Shown here: piece after piece, positions 56,153 through 64,000 of the stretch | How the letters are laid out: every line of letters begins with the position of its first letter | How positions within the stretch are numbered: position 1 is the stretch's first letter | Source of the DNA: Aureococcus anophagefferens | Taxonomy: Eukaryota; Sar; Pelagophyceae; Pelagomonadales; Pelagomonadaceae | NCBI RefSeq assembly: GCF_000186865.1 | Contig: NW_008705573.1 | Coordinates: 392,685 to 456,684 of the forward strand | Direction of reading: 5' to 3' | Length of the DNA: 64,000 nt | Position numbers and translations under genes: made by a program | Notes under the pieces: generated by a model | What the model was told of the DNA's origin: nothing | The model's input: only the letters and a program-made list of their open reading frames with translations | Database searches by the model: none

Positions 56153-59100
56153 CTAGCGGTGGTGCCGCGTCGACGGCGGTGGTCGGTGCGTCGCCTTGGG
56201 CGAGTGCTGCTTCTTCATCGTCGCGTGGACGCCCCGCGTCGGCGCGATCTCGCCGCTCAGCGACGATAGCTCGTCGTCGTCGTCGTCCTCGGCGTGGTGC
56301 TCGGGCACGGAGCGCATGGACCCGGGCTGGACCATGACGTGCTTCGAGCTCGGGCCGCCCGCGCGCTGCGACGCGGCGCGGTTGCTCGCGCGCGAGCTCC
56401 GCGTGCCGTTGGTCATGGAGCCGCCGCCGACCATGGACGACCCCTTCTGGTAGATGTTCGCCAGCGAGTGGCGCACGCGCGCGGCGACGGTGCCCGCCTG
56501 CTCCGCGCGGTGCTTCGCGGCGAGCGACACGAAGAGGGGCGTCCGCGCGTCCTCGTCGTCGTCCGTCGACATGAGGCCCGCCGTGCCCTCGTTGAGGTGC
56601 GCGTTGAGGTGCAGCAGCTGGAGCCGGTCGATGCGGCTCCGCGCGACGCGCGTGATGTACTTTAAAATCTCCGGGTGGTCCTCCAACACCTCGTCCATGT
56701 CCTCCGAGGAGACGGTGTAGCTCGACATGAGGTGCTTGCACCGGATCGTCGCCGTGCGCTTCACCTTGAGGAGGCACGCGGCCTCGCCGAAGAAGCACCC
56801 GTCCGCGATGAGCTTCACGACCTGGTCGCCCACGGCCTCCACGAGCACCTCCGCCAGACCCTTGTCGATGAAGTACATGGCGTCGCCGTAGTCGCCCTCC
56901 TTCAACACGACGTCGCCCTCCGTCGTCACCGTCGGGTGCAGCGCGGGGGCCAGCGCTTCGGAGAACGCCTTCGGCGTCGTCCGCAGCAGCGGCACCTTGG
57001 GCACGAGATCGCGGATCTTGTAGTTGAGGATCTCGAGGCAGAGCTCCGGGTTCAGCCGCTCGAGGATCAGCGACTCGTCGAAGATGACGCCCTCCTTCCA
57101 GCGGTGGTGGTAGTAGTCGCGGATGCGGTCCCGGAGCTCGCCCGGCAGCCTTAAACTCCGCATGTAGTCGTTCGTGCGCTGGAGCTGCTCCTCGAACTCC
57201 TGCATGGACACGTCCATGGACACCAGGATGGACGTGATCGTCGACACGAAGATCGCGTTGAAGAAGCAGCCCGCGAAGACGCCCACGAGCGTCATCCACG
57301 ACTCGATGACGCACCAGCCGTGGGAGCTCTCGCAGACCTGGGCCGTCGGGAACTCCTGGTAGGCCTGGCCCAGCACGAGCATCAGCGTCTTGTAGATGCC
57401 CCAGGTGTAGCAGTGGAGCACGGACTTGACGGGCACGCCCGTGTGGGGCGCGACGACGTCCCAGCGCACGGCCCACGACGCGTAGGGGTACTTGTAGGCC
57501 TTGAGCAGGATGAACATGAGGCAGGACCCCCAGTGGGACAGCGTGAGCATCATGAAGAAGAGGCGCCACAGCTTCAGCGTCGCGTCGGACACGAAGATCT
57601 TGTAGAACTCCATGAACGCCATCAGATTCTCCCGGATCTTCTTCACGAGCTGCGACGCGCGGAGCAGCTTCACGAGCTTCGTCATGCGCACGAGCCGCAA
57701 TAATTTCAAAATCTTCTTCGAGCCCATGACGCCGCCGCCGTCCTCCTTGCCCTCCGTCGCCGCGTCCATGACGCGGTCGATGGGCACGGAGCTCACGATG
57801 TCGATCAGCGCCCAGGTCTGGAAGTAGTTCTTTAAAGCCATCTTCCGGTCCATCACAACAACCCCCCGGTCGTCGACGTAGCCCACGTTGCAGTTCTTCA
57901 CCACGTCCAGACAGAAGATGAGGTCGCACGCGAAGTTGATGTCCAGCAGCGCCGTGTTCACGCGGTCGAACGCGAGGCACAGGGGCAGCGTCATGAACAC
58001 AAAAAGCAGGACGAACATCATCAAAATTTCGAAGTTCTCGATGATGTCGTTCTTCGGGTGGAACATCTTCAGGCCCAGGCACATCTGGTCCTCCTCGCCG
58101 ACGGTCCGCACGAACTCCTCCGCGCCCGAGATCTCCAGCAGCTCCGCGCACTCCTTGCGGCCCGCGTCCAGCATGATCTGCGTCCGCCGCTCCTCGACGG
58201 AGACGACGAGCTCCACGAGCAGGTCGCCGTTGACGCCCGGCGGCGCGGGCCGCGCGCGGAGCACGTCGTCGACGAGCGACCGCGGCGCCTCCCTACCCAG
58301 CTCGAGGAGCACGTCCGTGAGCCGCTCCGCCGCGGACCCGTGGCCCGCGAAGGCGCCGGAGACCTGCAGCGCCGCGACGGCCTTGGAGATGCGCTTCCGG
58401 AACGAGTCCAAAAACTGGTCGAAGACCTCCTCGGCCTCCATCGCGCGCGAGTGGTTGTTCTCCGCGCCCTTGAGCGTCATGCCCCAGCGCACGCGGTGCG
58501 CCGCCTTGGGCAGCGCGCCCATGACGGCCATGCCGTCGACGATGGTCTGGCGCATGCGGTTCCCGCCGTGGCGCGCGGCCTTGTCCTTGCCGAACGACTT
58601 CCGCGCGGGCGTCGACTTGAGGTTCCGCGCGGACGCGGCCGGCGACCCCTTGTCCTCGGGGACGTCGATGGCGTTCATGCCCAGCCGCGAGCCCATCTCG
58701 TGGAGCTCGTACGAGTTCTGCCGCTTGAGCATGTGGCCCGGGTTCGCGGGCCGCACGACGTCGTTCGACAGGGGGCCCACGACGTCGTTCGACAGCGGGC
58801 TGACGTCGTCGCCCTCCTCCTCCTCCTCCATCGATCGCATGGAGCTGGCGGAGCCCCGGATCGTCATGAGCGCGGACGGCGCGACGCGCGCCGACGGCTT
58901 CGGCGACGACCGCGCGCCGACGGAGTACTTCGCGCCGGCGCCGACCTCGAGCGCCGCGGCGGGCCGCGCGGCCTCGAACAGCTCGTCGCGGGACGTCTCC
59001 CCCTGGTTGATCCGGAAGTCGAGGTCGCGGTTCATGCCCGTCTTCCCCAGGCGCCGCGCGATCGACGTCCGCTTCCTCCCGCGGCGGCTCGTGAACGTGC

Positions 59101-59482
59101 GCCGCGGGGTCATGAGGCGCTCCGGGTTCGCGTGGAAGGTCTGCTGCAGCTTCTCCTCCGCCGTCTTCATCTCCTCGACGGAGCGGTGGCCGCCGGCGCG
59201 CGCCGGCTCCGCGGCGGCGCCGACGGCGGGCGCGTCGTCGTCGCCGTCGTCCCAGGGCGTCACGGCGACGCCCTGGCCCGCGGCCTCGCGGACGAGGCTA
59301 CTCAGCTCCTGGAAGTCGTCGACGAGGGCGCTGAAGCCGCCGATGGACGCCTCCATGGCGATGACGCGCTCCGCGTCGCGCGGGCCGGACCGGAGCGACC
59401 GGCAGGCGGCGGTCACGGAAAACTTGAGCGCCCGCAGGTGGGCCTCGAGCACGTCGGCGTCGCCGTCGCCGCCGAACGCCAT
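56153..59482 (-). CDS. CNG/HCN-like channel with a non-canonical pore
   Basis: 1109 residues, single exon; start at the ATG at 59482. The N-terminal half is long and mostly disordered (1-480). Six helices follow (MMFVLLFVFMTLPLCLAF for S1; a Lys/Arg S4 in LLRLVRMTKLVKLLRASQLV). A pore loop (YTWGIYKTLMLVLGQAYQE, about 692), a C-linker and a cyclic-nucleotide-binding fold (VVLKEGDYGDAMYFIDKG, about 855; CFFGEAACLL) come next. The loop lacks GYG, the K+ filter. It may therefore be a cation channel with other selectivity, or a regulatory subunit. It is convergent with the K+ channel gene, 41 bp apart, so the pair may have arisen together. Confidence 0.85.
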   Translation of the reverse strand: MAFGGDGDADVLEAHLRALKFSVTAACRSLRSGPRDAERVIAMEASIGGFSALVDDFQELSSLVREAAGQGVAVTPWDDGDDDAPAVGAAAEPARAGGHRSVEEMKTAEEKLQQTFHANPERLMTPRRTFTSRRGRKRTSIARRLGKTGMNRDLDFRINQGETSRDELFEAARPAAALEVGAGAKYSVGARSSPKPSARVAPSALMTIRGSASSMRSMEEEEEGDDVSPLSNDVVGPLSNDVVRPANPGHMLKRQNSYELHEMGSRLGMNAIDVPEDKGSPAASARNLKSTPARKSFGKDKAARHGGNRMRQTIVDGMAVMGALPKAAHRVRWGMTLKGAENNHSRAMEAEEVFDQFLDSFRKRISKAVAALQVSGAFAGHGSAAERLTDVLLELGREAPRSLVDDVLRARPAPPGVNGDLLVELVVSVEERRTQIMLDAGRKECAELLEISGAEEFVRTVGEEDQMCLGLKMFHPKNDIIENFEILMMFVLLFVFMTLPLCLAFDRVNTALLDINFACDLIFCLDVVKNCNVGYVDDRGVVVMDRKMALKNYFQTWALIDIVSSVPIDRVMDAATEGKEDGGGVMGSKKILKLLRLVRMTKLVKLLRASQLVKKIRENLMAFMEFYKIFVSDATLKLWRLFFMMLTLSHWGSCLMFILLKAYKYPYASWAVRWDVVAPHTGVPVKSVLHCYTWGIYKTLMLVLGQAYQEFPTAQVCESSHGWCVIESWMTLVGVFAGCFFNAIFVSTITSILVSMDVSMQEFEEQLQRTNDYMRSLRLPGELRDRIRDYYHHRWKEGVIFDESLILERLNPELCLEILNYKIRDLVPKVPLLRTTPKAFSEALAPALHPTVTTEGDVVLKEGDYGDAMYFIDKGLAEVLVEAVGDQVVKLIADGCFFGEAACLLKVKRTATIRCKHLMSSYTVSSEDMDEVLEDHPEILKYITRVARSRIDRLQLLHLNAHLNEGTAGLMSTDDDEDARTPLFVSLAAKHRAEQAGTVAARVRHSLANIYQKGSSMVGGGSMTNGTRSSRASNRAASQRAGGPSSKHVMVQPGSMRSVPEHHAEDDDDDELSSLSGEIAPTRGVHATMKKQHSPKATHRPPPSTRHHR

Positions 59483-60018
59483 GGCCACCCGGGGGCCGCA
59501 CCCGCGGGCGGCGGGAGCAGCACCCGAAGTCCGGCGCTCAGCGCAGCCCCTCTCGAGCTCCCGTCGAAGCGCGAAGGTTAAAGTATCATCCTGATAATTT
59601 TATCGAGTTGACGTTGAATAGGGCGACCGACGACGATGGCGAAAGTGACGGACGAGTCCACTTGTCCCGCTGCGGGGCGGGCTTGGCTCGGCGTGTGGTG
59701 AGGAACCAGTAGGGGCTGTCCGACGGCCAGTTCGCTTCCATTCCCGAGCAAGTCGCTGGCGTAGAAGCGGTGGCTGTGCGGTGAGGAGCAGCGTACCCGG
59801 GATAGTGCCGCGGCTCTGCTTGTCTCTCATTCCCGACCGAGGCGCTGGCGCAGGCGCGAAGGCTGGCGCGGCGTGCACCACTACGGGCTGCACGCCGACC
59901 CCCCCCGGCCACACAAACCACCCACCGCTCCCTCGCAAAATCGACCCGCCCGCGTGATTGAGCTGGACTGCACGCGATCCAGTCCATTCTACGCCGCCAG
60001 CCGTCCCGCACGACGACC
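59483..60018. promoter_or_regulatory. Divergent promoter of channel and light-harvesting genes
   Basis: 536 bp separating two divergent genes. It is less GC-rich than the coding flanks, with a short AT-rich stretch at 59580-59610 (AAAGTATCATCCTGATAATT). It likely drives the light-harvesting gene. No other feature seen. Confidence 0.45.
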
Positions 60019-60663
60019 ATGAAGGCCTCGATGCTCCTCCTCGCGGCGCCCGCCATGGGCCTCGTCGCCCCCGTGACGAAGTCGGCGACGGCCCTCGGCG
60101 CGTCGGGCCTCGACGGCATGTACGGCGGCGTGGAGGCCGGCGACCCCATGCCCGGCGCGGGCGCCTGGGACCCCATGTCCTTCGGCGAGCTCCACGACCT
60201 CGTCAAGGGCAGCGAGCACGCCGGCGTCATGCCCCACCCCCAGTGGCTCCGCGAGGCCGAGATCAAGCACGGCCGCGTCGCGATGCTCGCGTTTACCGGC
60301 GCGCTCGTGCAGTCGTACGGCATGCACTTCCCGGGCACGCTCAACGGCGAGTACTACGAGGCGGGCGTGAACCCCTTCGAGGCGACGCCGTCGGCCTTCG
60401 CGACGTGCCCGACGGGCATGGCCCAGATCCTCCTCTTCATCGGCCTCACCGAGGGCTTCACGTTCCCCGAGGGCGCGTGGGCGGGAGCCATGACGCGCGA
60501 CGCGGGCGACCTCGGCTACCGCTGGGACTGGGCGAACAAGAACGACCTCGAGGCCCAGAAGGTCACGGAGCTCAAGAACGGCCGCGCGGCGATGATCGGC
60601 ATCATGGCCTTCTCCGCGGCCCACTTCATCCCGGGCTCCGTGCCCTTCTTCTTCAACGCGTAG
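60019..60663 (+). CDS. Fucoxanthin-chlorophyll a/c light-harvesting protein
   Basis: 214 residues, single exon. The presequence is MKASMLLLAAPAMGLVAPVT, with a VAPV site. Helix 1 has the conserved REAEIKHGRVAMLAFTG and helix 3 VTELKNGRAAMIGIMAF. In both, the Glu-Arg pair holds chlorophyll and locks the helices. It is a plastid thylakoid antenna protein and identifies the organism as photosynthetic with red-type plastids. The length fits the family. Confidence 0.95.
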   Translation: MKASMLLLAAPAMGLVAPVTKSATALGASGLDGMYGGVEAGDPMPGAGAWDPMSFGELHDLVKGSEHAGVMPHPQWLREAEIKHGRVAMLAFTGALVQSYGMHFPGTLNGEYYEAGVNPFEATPSAFATCPTGMAQILLFIGLTEGFTFPEGAWAGAMTRDAGDLGYRWDWANKNDLEAQKVTELKNGRAAMIGIMAFSAAHFIPGSVPFFFNA

Positions 60664-60805
60664 GGCGGCGCCGCGGCGAGAAGGCATATCGGGGGGGCTA
60701 AGGGCGCAGTCTTTCTCTCTTTCAGCACTCGGGTGTCTCGAGAGCCAGGCCGGGCTCCCGCCGCCGGCGGCGAAAAAGACGAAACGCACACGAAAGAGCG
60801 GTCCT

Positions 60806-61831
60806 TTACGGCGCCCCGCTGCCCGCGTCGTCGGGCGCCTCGAGCTTGACGCGGCGCTTGGCGCCCGTGGCCTTGAGCTGGACGAGGTGCGTGTTCGTGG
60901 GCTCGTCGTAGTCGAGGACGAGCGCCTCGCCGCCGAGCGCGGCGCCGAGCTGGACGCGCTTGCCCACCGTGTCGAAGTTCCAGAGGTACTTGCGGCGCGT
61001 CTCCGTCGGGAGGAGGACCTCGTAGGCCTCGTGGGCCGCCTTGAGCGCGGAGCGGGCCCGGTTGACGGACTCGCGGCGGCGGCTCGACGTCTCGAACTCG
61101 TGGCGGCGCTGCTGGGTCGCGTGGGCCTGCTTGACGTCGGGCGTCGAGCAGCCCTGGGCCGGCGCGAGGCCCAGCGCGTCGAGGTGGCGCGACTTGGCGC
61201 GCGCGTGCTTCGCGTGGCGCTCCGTGACGTCGCGCTGCGCGAGGCGGTCGAGCGCGCGCGCGGCCTCGTCGGCGACGTCGGCGTCGGGGGACCCGGCGAG
61301 CGTGCGGAAGACCTTGCGCGCCTCGGCGACGTCGCCCAGGAGCACGAAGACCTTGCCGAGGCGGAGCCGCGCCCGCGCGTTGTCGGGGTCCCGCTCGAGC
61401 GCCAGCGTCGACGCGCAGAGGGCCTGGCAGGCGTACTCGTCGCACTTCTCCGCGTCGTGGACGGCGGCGCTCAGGTAGGCCGCGGCCTCGTTGGCGTACT
61501 CGCGGCTCGCCTCCGCCGGGCTCTCGGCCGCGTCGCCGAGCGCGCGGAACGCGGCCGCGGCCTCCGCGTGCTTGCCCTCGCCGTAGAGCGCGCGGGCGCG
61601 GTCCTTGGCGTCGTCGGCGCCGTCCTCGCGCCGGGGCCGCGGGGACCGGTCCTTGCTCTCGCGGCGCCGGGACGACGAGGAGCGGCTCCGGGAACGTTGC
61701 CGTTTCCGCGAGCCCGACGGCGTCGTCGCCGAATTCGGCGGCGTGCCCGGGTCCGTGGTCGTGCAGCGGGGGCTCGTTGCAGACGGGATGCGCAGGGTCG
61801 CGGGCTTGTCGCCCTTGGGTTCGTCGCTCAT
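60806..61831 (-). CDS. TPR protein with a J-like domain lacking HPD
   Basis: 341 residues from the ATG at 61831 (another is at 61849). A Ser/Arg-rich start (RKRQRSRSRSSSSRRR) is followed by TPR-like helices (about 80-205). A region of J-domain shape comes next (LDALGLAPAQGCSTPDVKQA to YEVLLPTETRRKYLW). The essential HPD between its helices is absent; the position reads ATQQRRHEF. It probably does not stimulate Hsp70 and may be a scaffold. The SR-like start suggests a nuclear location. Confidence 0.75.
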   Translation of the reverse strand: MSDEPKGDKPATLRIPSATSPRCTTTDPGTPPNSATTPSGSRKRQRSRSRSSSSRRRESKDRSPRPRREDGADDAKDRARALYGEGKHAEAAAAFRALGDAAESPAEASREYANEAAAYLSAAVHDAEKCDEYACQALCASTLALERDPDNARARLRLGKVFVLLGDVAEARKVFRTLAGSPDADVADEAARALDRLAQRDVTERHAKHARAKSRHLDALGLAPAQGCSTPDVKQAHATQQRRHEFETSSRRRESVNRARSALKAAHEAYEVLLPTETRRKYLWNFDTVGKRVQLGAALGGEALVLDYDEPTNTHLVQLKATGAKRRVKLEAPDDAGSGAP

Positions 61832-62019
61832 AGCAGTCCACACCTCCAACTAGCGCAGTTTACGGACGCTCTCCGAAGCCGCCTGGTGGAACGTTATCTT
61901 AGCCAGGCTATCGATCGCTCGGCGCTGCGCCGGCCGTCAAACCGGCGCCCGGCAGTCCTCCGGCGGCACAGACACGTGGCAGCGAAAAGTTTTCCAGCAG
62001 CGATGGCTTCCTGAGCCTT

Positions 62020-63072
62020 TTACTCGACCATGCCCGCCCCCTGTTTGAGCGCGGCCCGCGCGTCGCCGAGGACCGAGTCGACGATGGCCGCCGCGGGCCG
62101 CACGGACGTGACCAGTCCGCAGGCCGCGCCGGCCCACGTCGCGCCCCACTCGAGGCCCTCGCCGGTCGCTTGGACGCCGGCGTCGTGCTCCGCCCGGAGC
62201 TCCGCGCGCCCCGCGTCGTCCGCGGCGAGATACGCGGCCTCGAGCCTCGTGCTCCTGTTGACGACGGCGCGGCCCGGGAGGCCGCTCGAGTGGTGGTCGA
62301 TGCCGCGGACCGCGTCGATGAAGGTGCCGAGCGTCGTGCCCGACGCACCACACGTCGTCTCGACGACGGCGCGTTTCTGGGAGGCGGTGTACGTCGACTC
62401 TCGGGCGGCGGCGAACGTCGTCCCGAGAACCCCGGCGTCGGCGCCGAGGACCAGCGCGGCCGCGAGGCCGCGACCGTCCGCGATACCTCCGGCGGCCGCG
62501 AGGAGCGTCGACCCGTGGCCCGCGGCGTCGAGCGCCGCGCGCGCCTGGGGCACGAGCGCGAAGGCCGACGCCGTCGGATGCGTGTGGCCGCCCGCGTCGG
62601 AGCCCTGGGCGACGACGACGTCGACGCCCGCCTCCGCGTGCGCGACGGCGCCCTCCGAGTCGCCGCAGTTCGAGTAGAGCGTCGCGCCGGCGTTCTTGAC
62701 GGCCGAAGCGTACGCGCCGCAGTCGCCGAAGCTCAGGTAGACGTGCTTCGGCCCGAGCTCCGCGAGGAGCGCCTCGAGCGTCCGCGGCGCGTAGCCGTCG
62801 AGCTGGCCGACGTTGAGCCCGAAGCCGAGCAGGTCGCGGTCGTGCGGCGCGGCGAGCGCGACGGCCCACTCCTCGCGCAGGAAGTCGAGCGACTCGCCGC
62901 CGGAGCCGACGAGGCCGACGGCGCCCGCCTCGGTCACCGCGGCCGCGAGAGCGCCGCCCGCGCAGCCGCCCATCGGTGCTAAAATGACCGGTGCGGCGCC
63001 GAGTTGCGTTGTGAAGCGCGTGCGGAGCGCGCGCGCCATGCTTGCGACCGCGAGGAGGAGCCACGGGCGCAT
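62020..63072 (-). CDS. Nitronate monooxygenase-like FMN enzyme
   Basis: 350 residues; start at MRPWLLLAVASMARA. TIM-barrel motifs are clear: VILAPMGGCAGGALAAAVTE, VVVAQGSDAGGHTH (the conserved GGH) and LLAAAGGIADGRGLAAALVL, which bind FMN phosphate. The family oxidises nitronates or acts as enoyl reductase. The N-terminus is a possible signal or organelle presequence. Confidence 0.85.
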   Translation of the reverse strand: MRPWLLLAVASMARALRTRFTTQLGAAPVILAPMGGCAGGALAAAVTEAGAVGLVGSGGESLDFLREEWAVALAAPHDRDLLGFGLNVGQLDGYAPRTLEALLAELGPKHVYLSFGDCGAYASAVKNAGATLYSNCGDSEGAVAHAEAGVDVVVAQGSDAGGHTHPTASAFALVPQARAALDAAGHGSTLLAAAGGIADGRGLAAALVLGADAGVLGTTFAAARESTYTASQKRAVVETTCGASGTTLGTFIDAVRGIDHHSSGLPGRAVVNRSTRLEAAYLAADDAGRAELRAEHDAGVQATGEGLEWGATWAGAACGLVTSVRPAAAIVDSVLGDARAALKQGAGMVE

Positions 63073-63273
63073 GCAAAAGACTCGACAGTAACGATCGCTG
63101 CTACCGCTGCGTTTGCTACCGCTGCAAGCTCGGTTCGCGCTGCACGCGAGAGCAACGAGCGCTGCCTCGTGCCGGAGCTCCGGGAGAGGCGCCCCGAAGG
63201 TCATGTTGAACTGCATGTTACATTTTCTTGCGGGTGGGCTGCCGGACATGCGCGCGCAATCCGATCCGAGTCG

Positions 63274-64000
63274 ATGCTTCCTACGAGGATGCTTCCTACG
63301 ATGCTCCTCTCGATGCTCGTGCTGCCCCTGGCCTCCGCCGCCAGCGCGCACCGCGCCCTCAGCGGCGACGAGGAGGCGCGCACGGACCGGGTCGAGTACC
63401 TGACGGGCTTGAACCCCAAGTCGCCGGAGGAGCCCGAGGATGTGGTCACGGAGAGCTACGGCATGGCCCTGGTCAACCTCGGTATCACGGTCGCGATCAT
63501 CGGCGGCGCGCTCATCTTCCTCAGCTTCCTGTGGAATCTCATCCACTGCTGCCGGCGCTGCTGCTGCAAGTGCAGCTGCTGCGCGTGCGTCGACACGTGC
63601 ACCAAGGGCAAGGGCGGCCGCTACCGCATCCTGCTGCTCTTTACGCTCCTCGGCCTCGCGGCCTCCATGACTTCCTTCAGCCACGGCGAGAAGACGCTCC
63701 AGGCCGGCGTCAAGAACGTCGCGGACGGTTTGGAAAGTCTGAGCGACCTCCTGAACCACCTCGACGACGTCATCGGCGACATGGCGGGCGCGACGGCGGA
63801 CATGACGTCCGCCGTCCACGACGTCACGTGCTCCGGCGGTGAGCTCGACGAGTTCATGGACGAGATCCGCGCGGTCAACGACACGATCTACGACGTCTCG
63901 GGCATCTTCGGGGACATGCACGAGCCCGTGGACAACGCGGAGGACGCGGTCCGCGAGCACGGGCGGCGCTGGGTCGCCATCGTCATCCCCGCGGCCGTCG
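63274..64000 (+). CDS. Multi-pass membrane protein, prominin/tweety-like layout (cut by window edge)
   Basis: Start at the ATG at 63274; further in-frame ATGs are at 63289 and 63301. A signal peptide is followed by TM1 (ALVNLGITVAIIGGALIFLS), a Cys-rich cytoplasmic stretch (CCRRCCCKCSCCACVDTCTK), TM2 (ILLLFTLLGLAASMTSF) and a long helical outside loop. A third helix begins at the edge. Prominin and tweety families share this order. I do not claim a firm family. Confidence 0.65.
   Translation, partial: MLPTRMLPTMLLSMLVLPLASAASAHRALSGDEEARTDRVEYLTGLNPKSPEEPEDVVTESYGMALVNLGITVAIIGGALIFLSFLWNLIHCCRRCCCKCSCCACVDTCTKGKGGRYRILLLFTLLGLAASMTSFSHGEKTLQAGVKNVADGLESLSDLLNHLDDVIGDMAGATADMTSAVHDVTCSGGELDEFMDEIRAVNDTIYDVSGIFGDMHEPVDNAEDAVREHGRRWVAIVIPAAV

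Overview
This is a nuclear window from a eukaryote with a very compact, strongly GC-rich genome. It is most likely a pelagophyte alga close to Aureococcus anophagefferens; that is an inference. The evidence is a fucoxanthin/chlorophyll a/c-type light-harvesting protein, a plastid presequence of the heterokont AFAP type, spliceosomal introns with GT-AG or GC-AG borders, genes facing tail to tail across a few tens of bases, and many introner elements (introns that are mobile elements). No rRNA, tRNA, CRISPR array or transposase gene was found.

Layout: 1-463 is the start of an aspartic protease cut by the window edge. 990-4645 is a membrane-anchored HECT ubiquitin ligase. 5059-6123 is a MYND/RING/Sel1 protein and 6173-7467 a DXD sugar transferase. 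8298-10879 is an ABCG half transporter, 10939-12528 an RCC1 protein, and 12700-14778 and 15229-16615 are unknown genes. 16807-17379 is an Abi-like WAVE-complex subunit and 17465-18204 an SMR transporter. 18205-19904 has no gene. 19905-25446 is a hybrid histidine kinase with a long PAS array. 25925-27709 is a secreted calcium-binding-repeat protein, with unknown genes at 28681-31928. 31997-34150 is a WW/MyTH4/FERM protein, 34434-35789 an AlkB-like dioxygenase with RD/RS tails, and 35965-36543 a peroxiredoxin. 36572-38616 is an MLO-like membrane protein, 38871-39857 an alpha/beta hydrolase, 40043-41248 a CPBP protease, and 41269-42154 a small plastid-type protein plus a duplicated tail. 42548-43733 is snurportin, 43950-46415 a NEK kinase, 46467-50151 two unknown genes, and 50292-51538 a frameshifted MFS transporter. 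51549-52920 is an EF-hand protein, and 53075-59482 holds two convergent cyclic-nucleotide-type ion channels. 60019-60663 is the light-harvesting protein, 60806-61831 a TPR/J-like protein, 62020-63072 a nitronate monooxygenase-like enzyme, and 63274-64000 a membrane protein cut by the edge.

The most interesting content is the introner system. I find 15 copies in three families: F1 about 176-203 bp (8 copies), F2 about 190-193 bp (3) and F3 only 69-80 bp (4). Each copy has inverted termini and lies between copies of an 8-bp target sequence, perfect or partly decayed. In 14 of the 15 the upstream target copy starts with GT or GC and serves as the 5' splice site, while the element's own end (CACACAG, TGCCCAG or GGTAG) is the 3' splice site. 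Removing target copy plus element restores the reading frame in every gene tested, and each spliced length is a multiple of three. Special cases are an empty site preserved in a repeat of the same gene (HECT), an introner nested in an older intron (SMR), a copy with one F1 end and one F2-like end (52102-52304), a gene carrying one copy of each family (53075-56111), and a 28-bp introner end read through as coding sequence (14527-14554).
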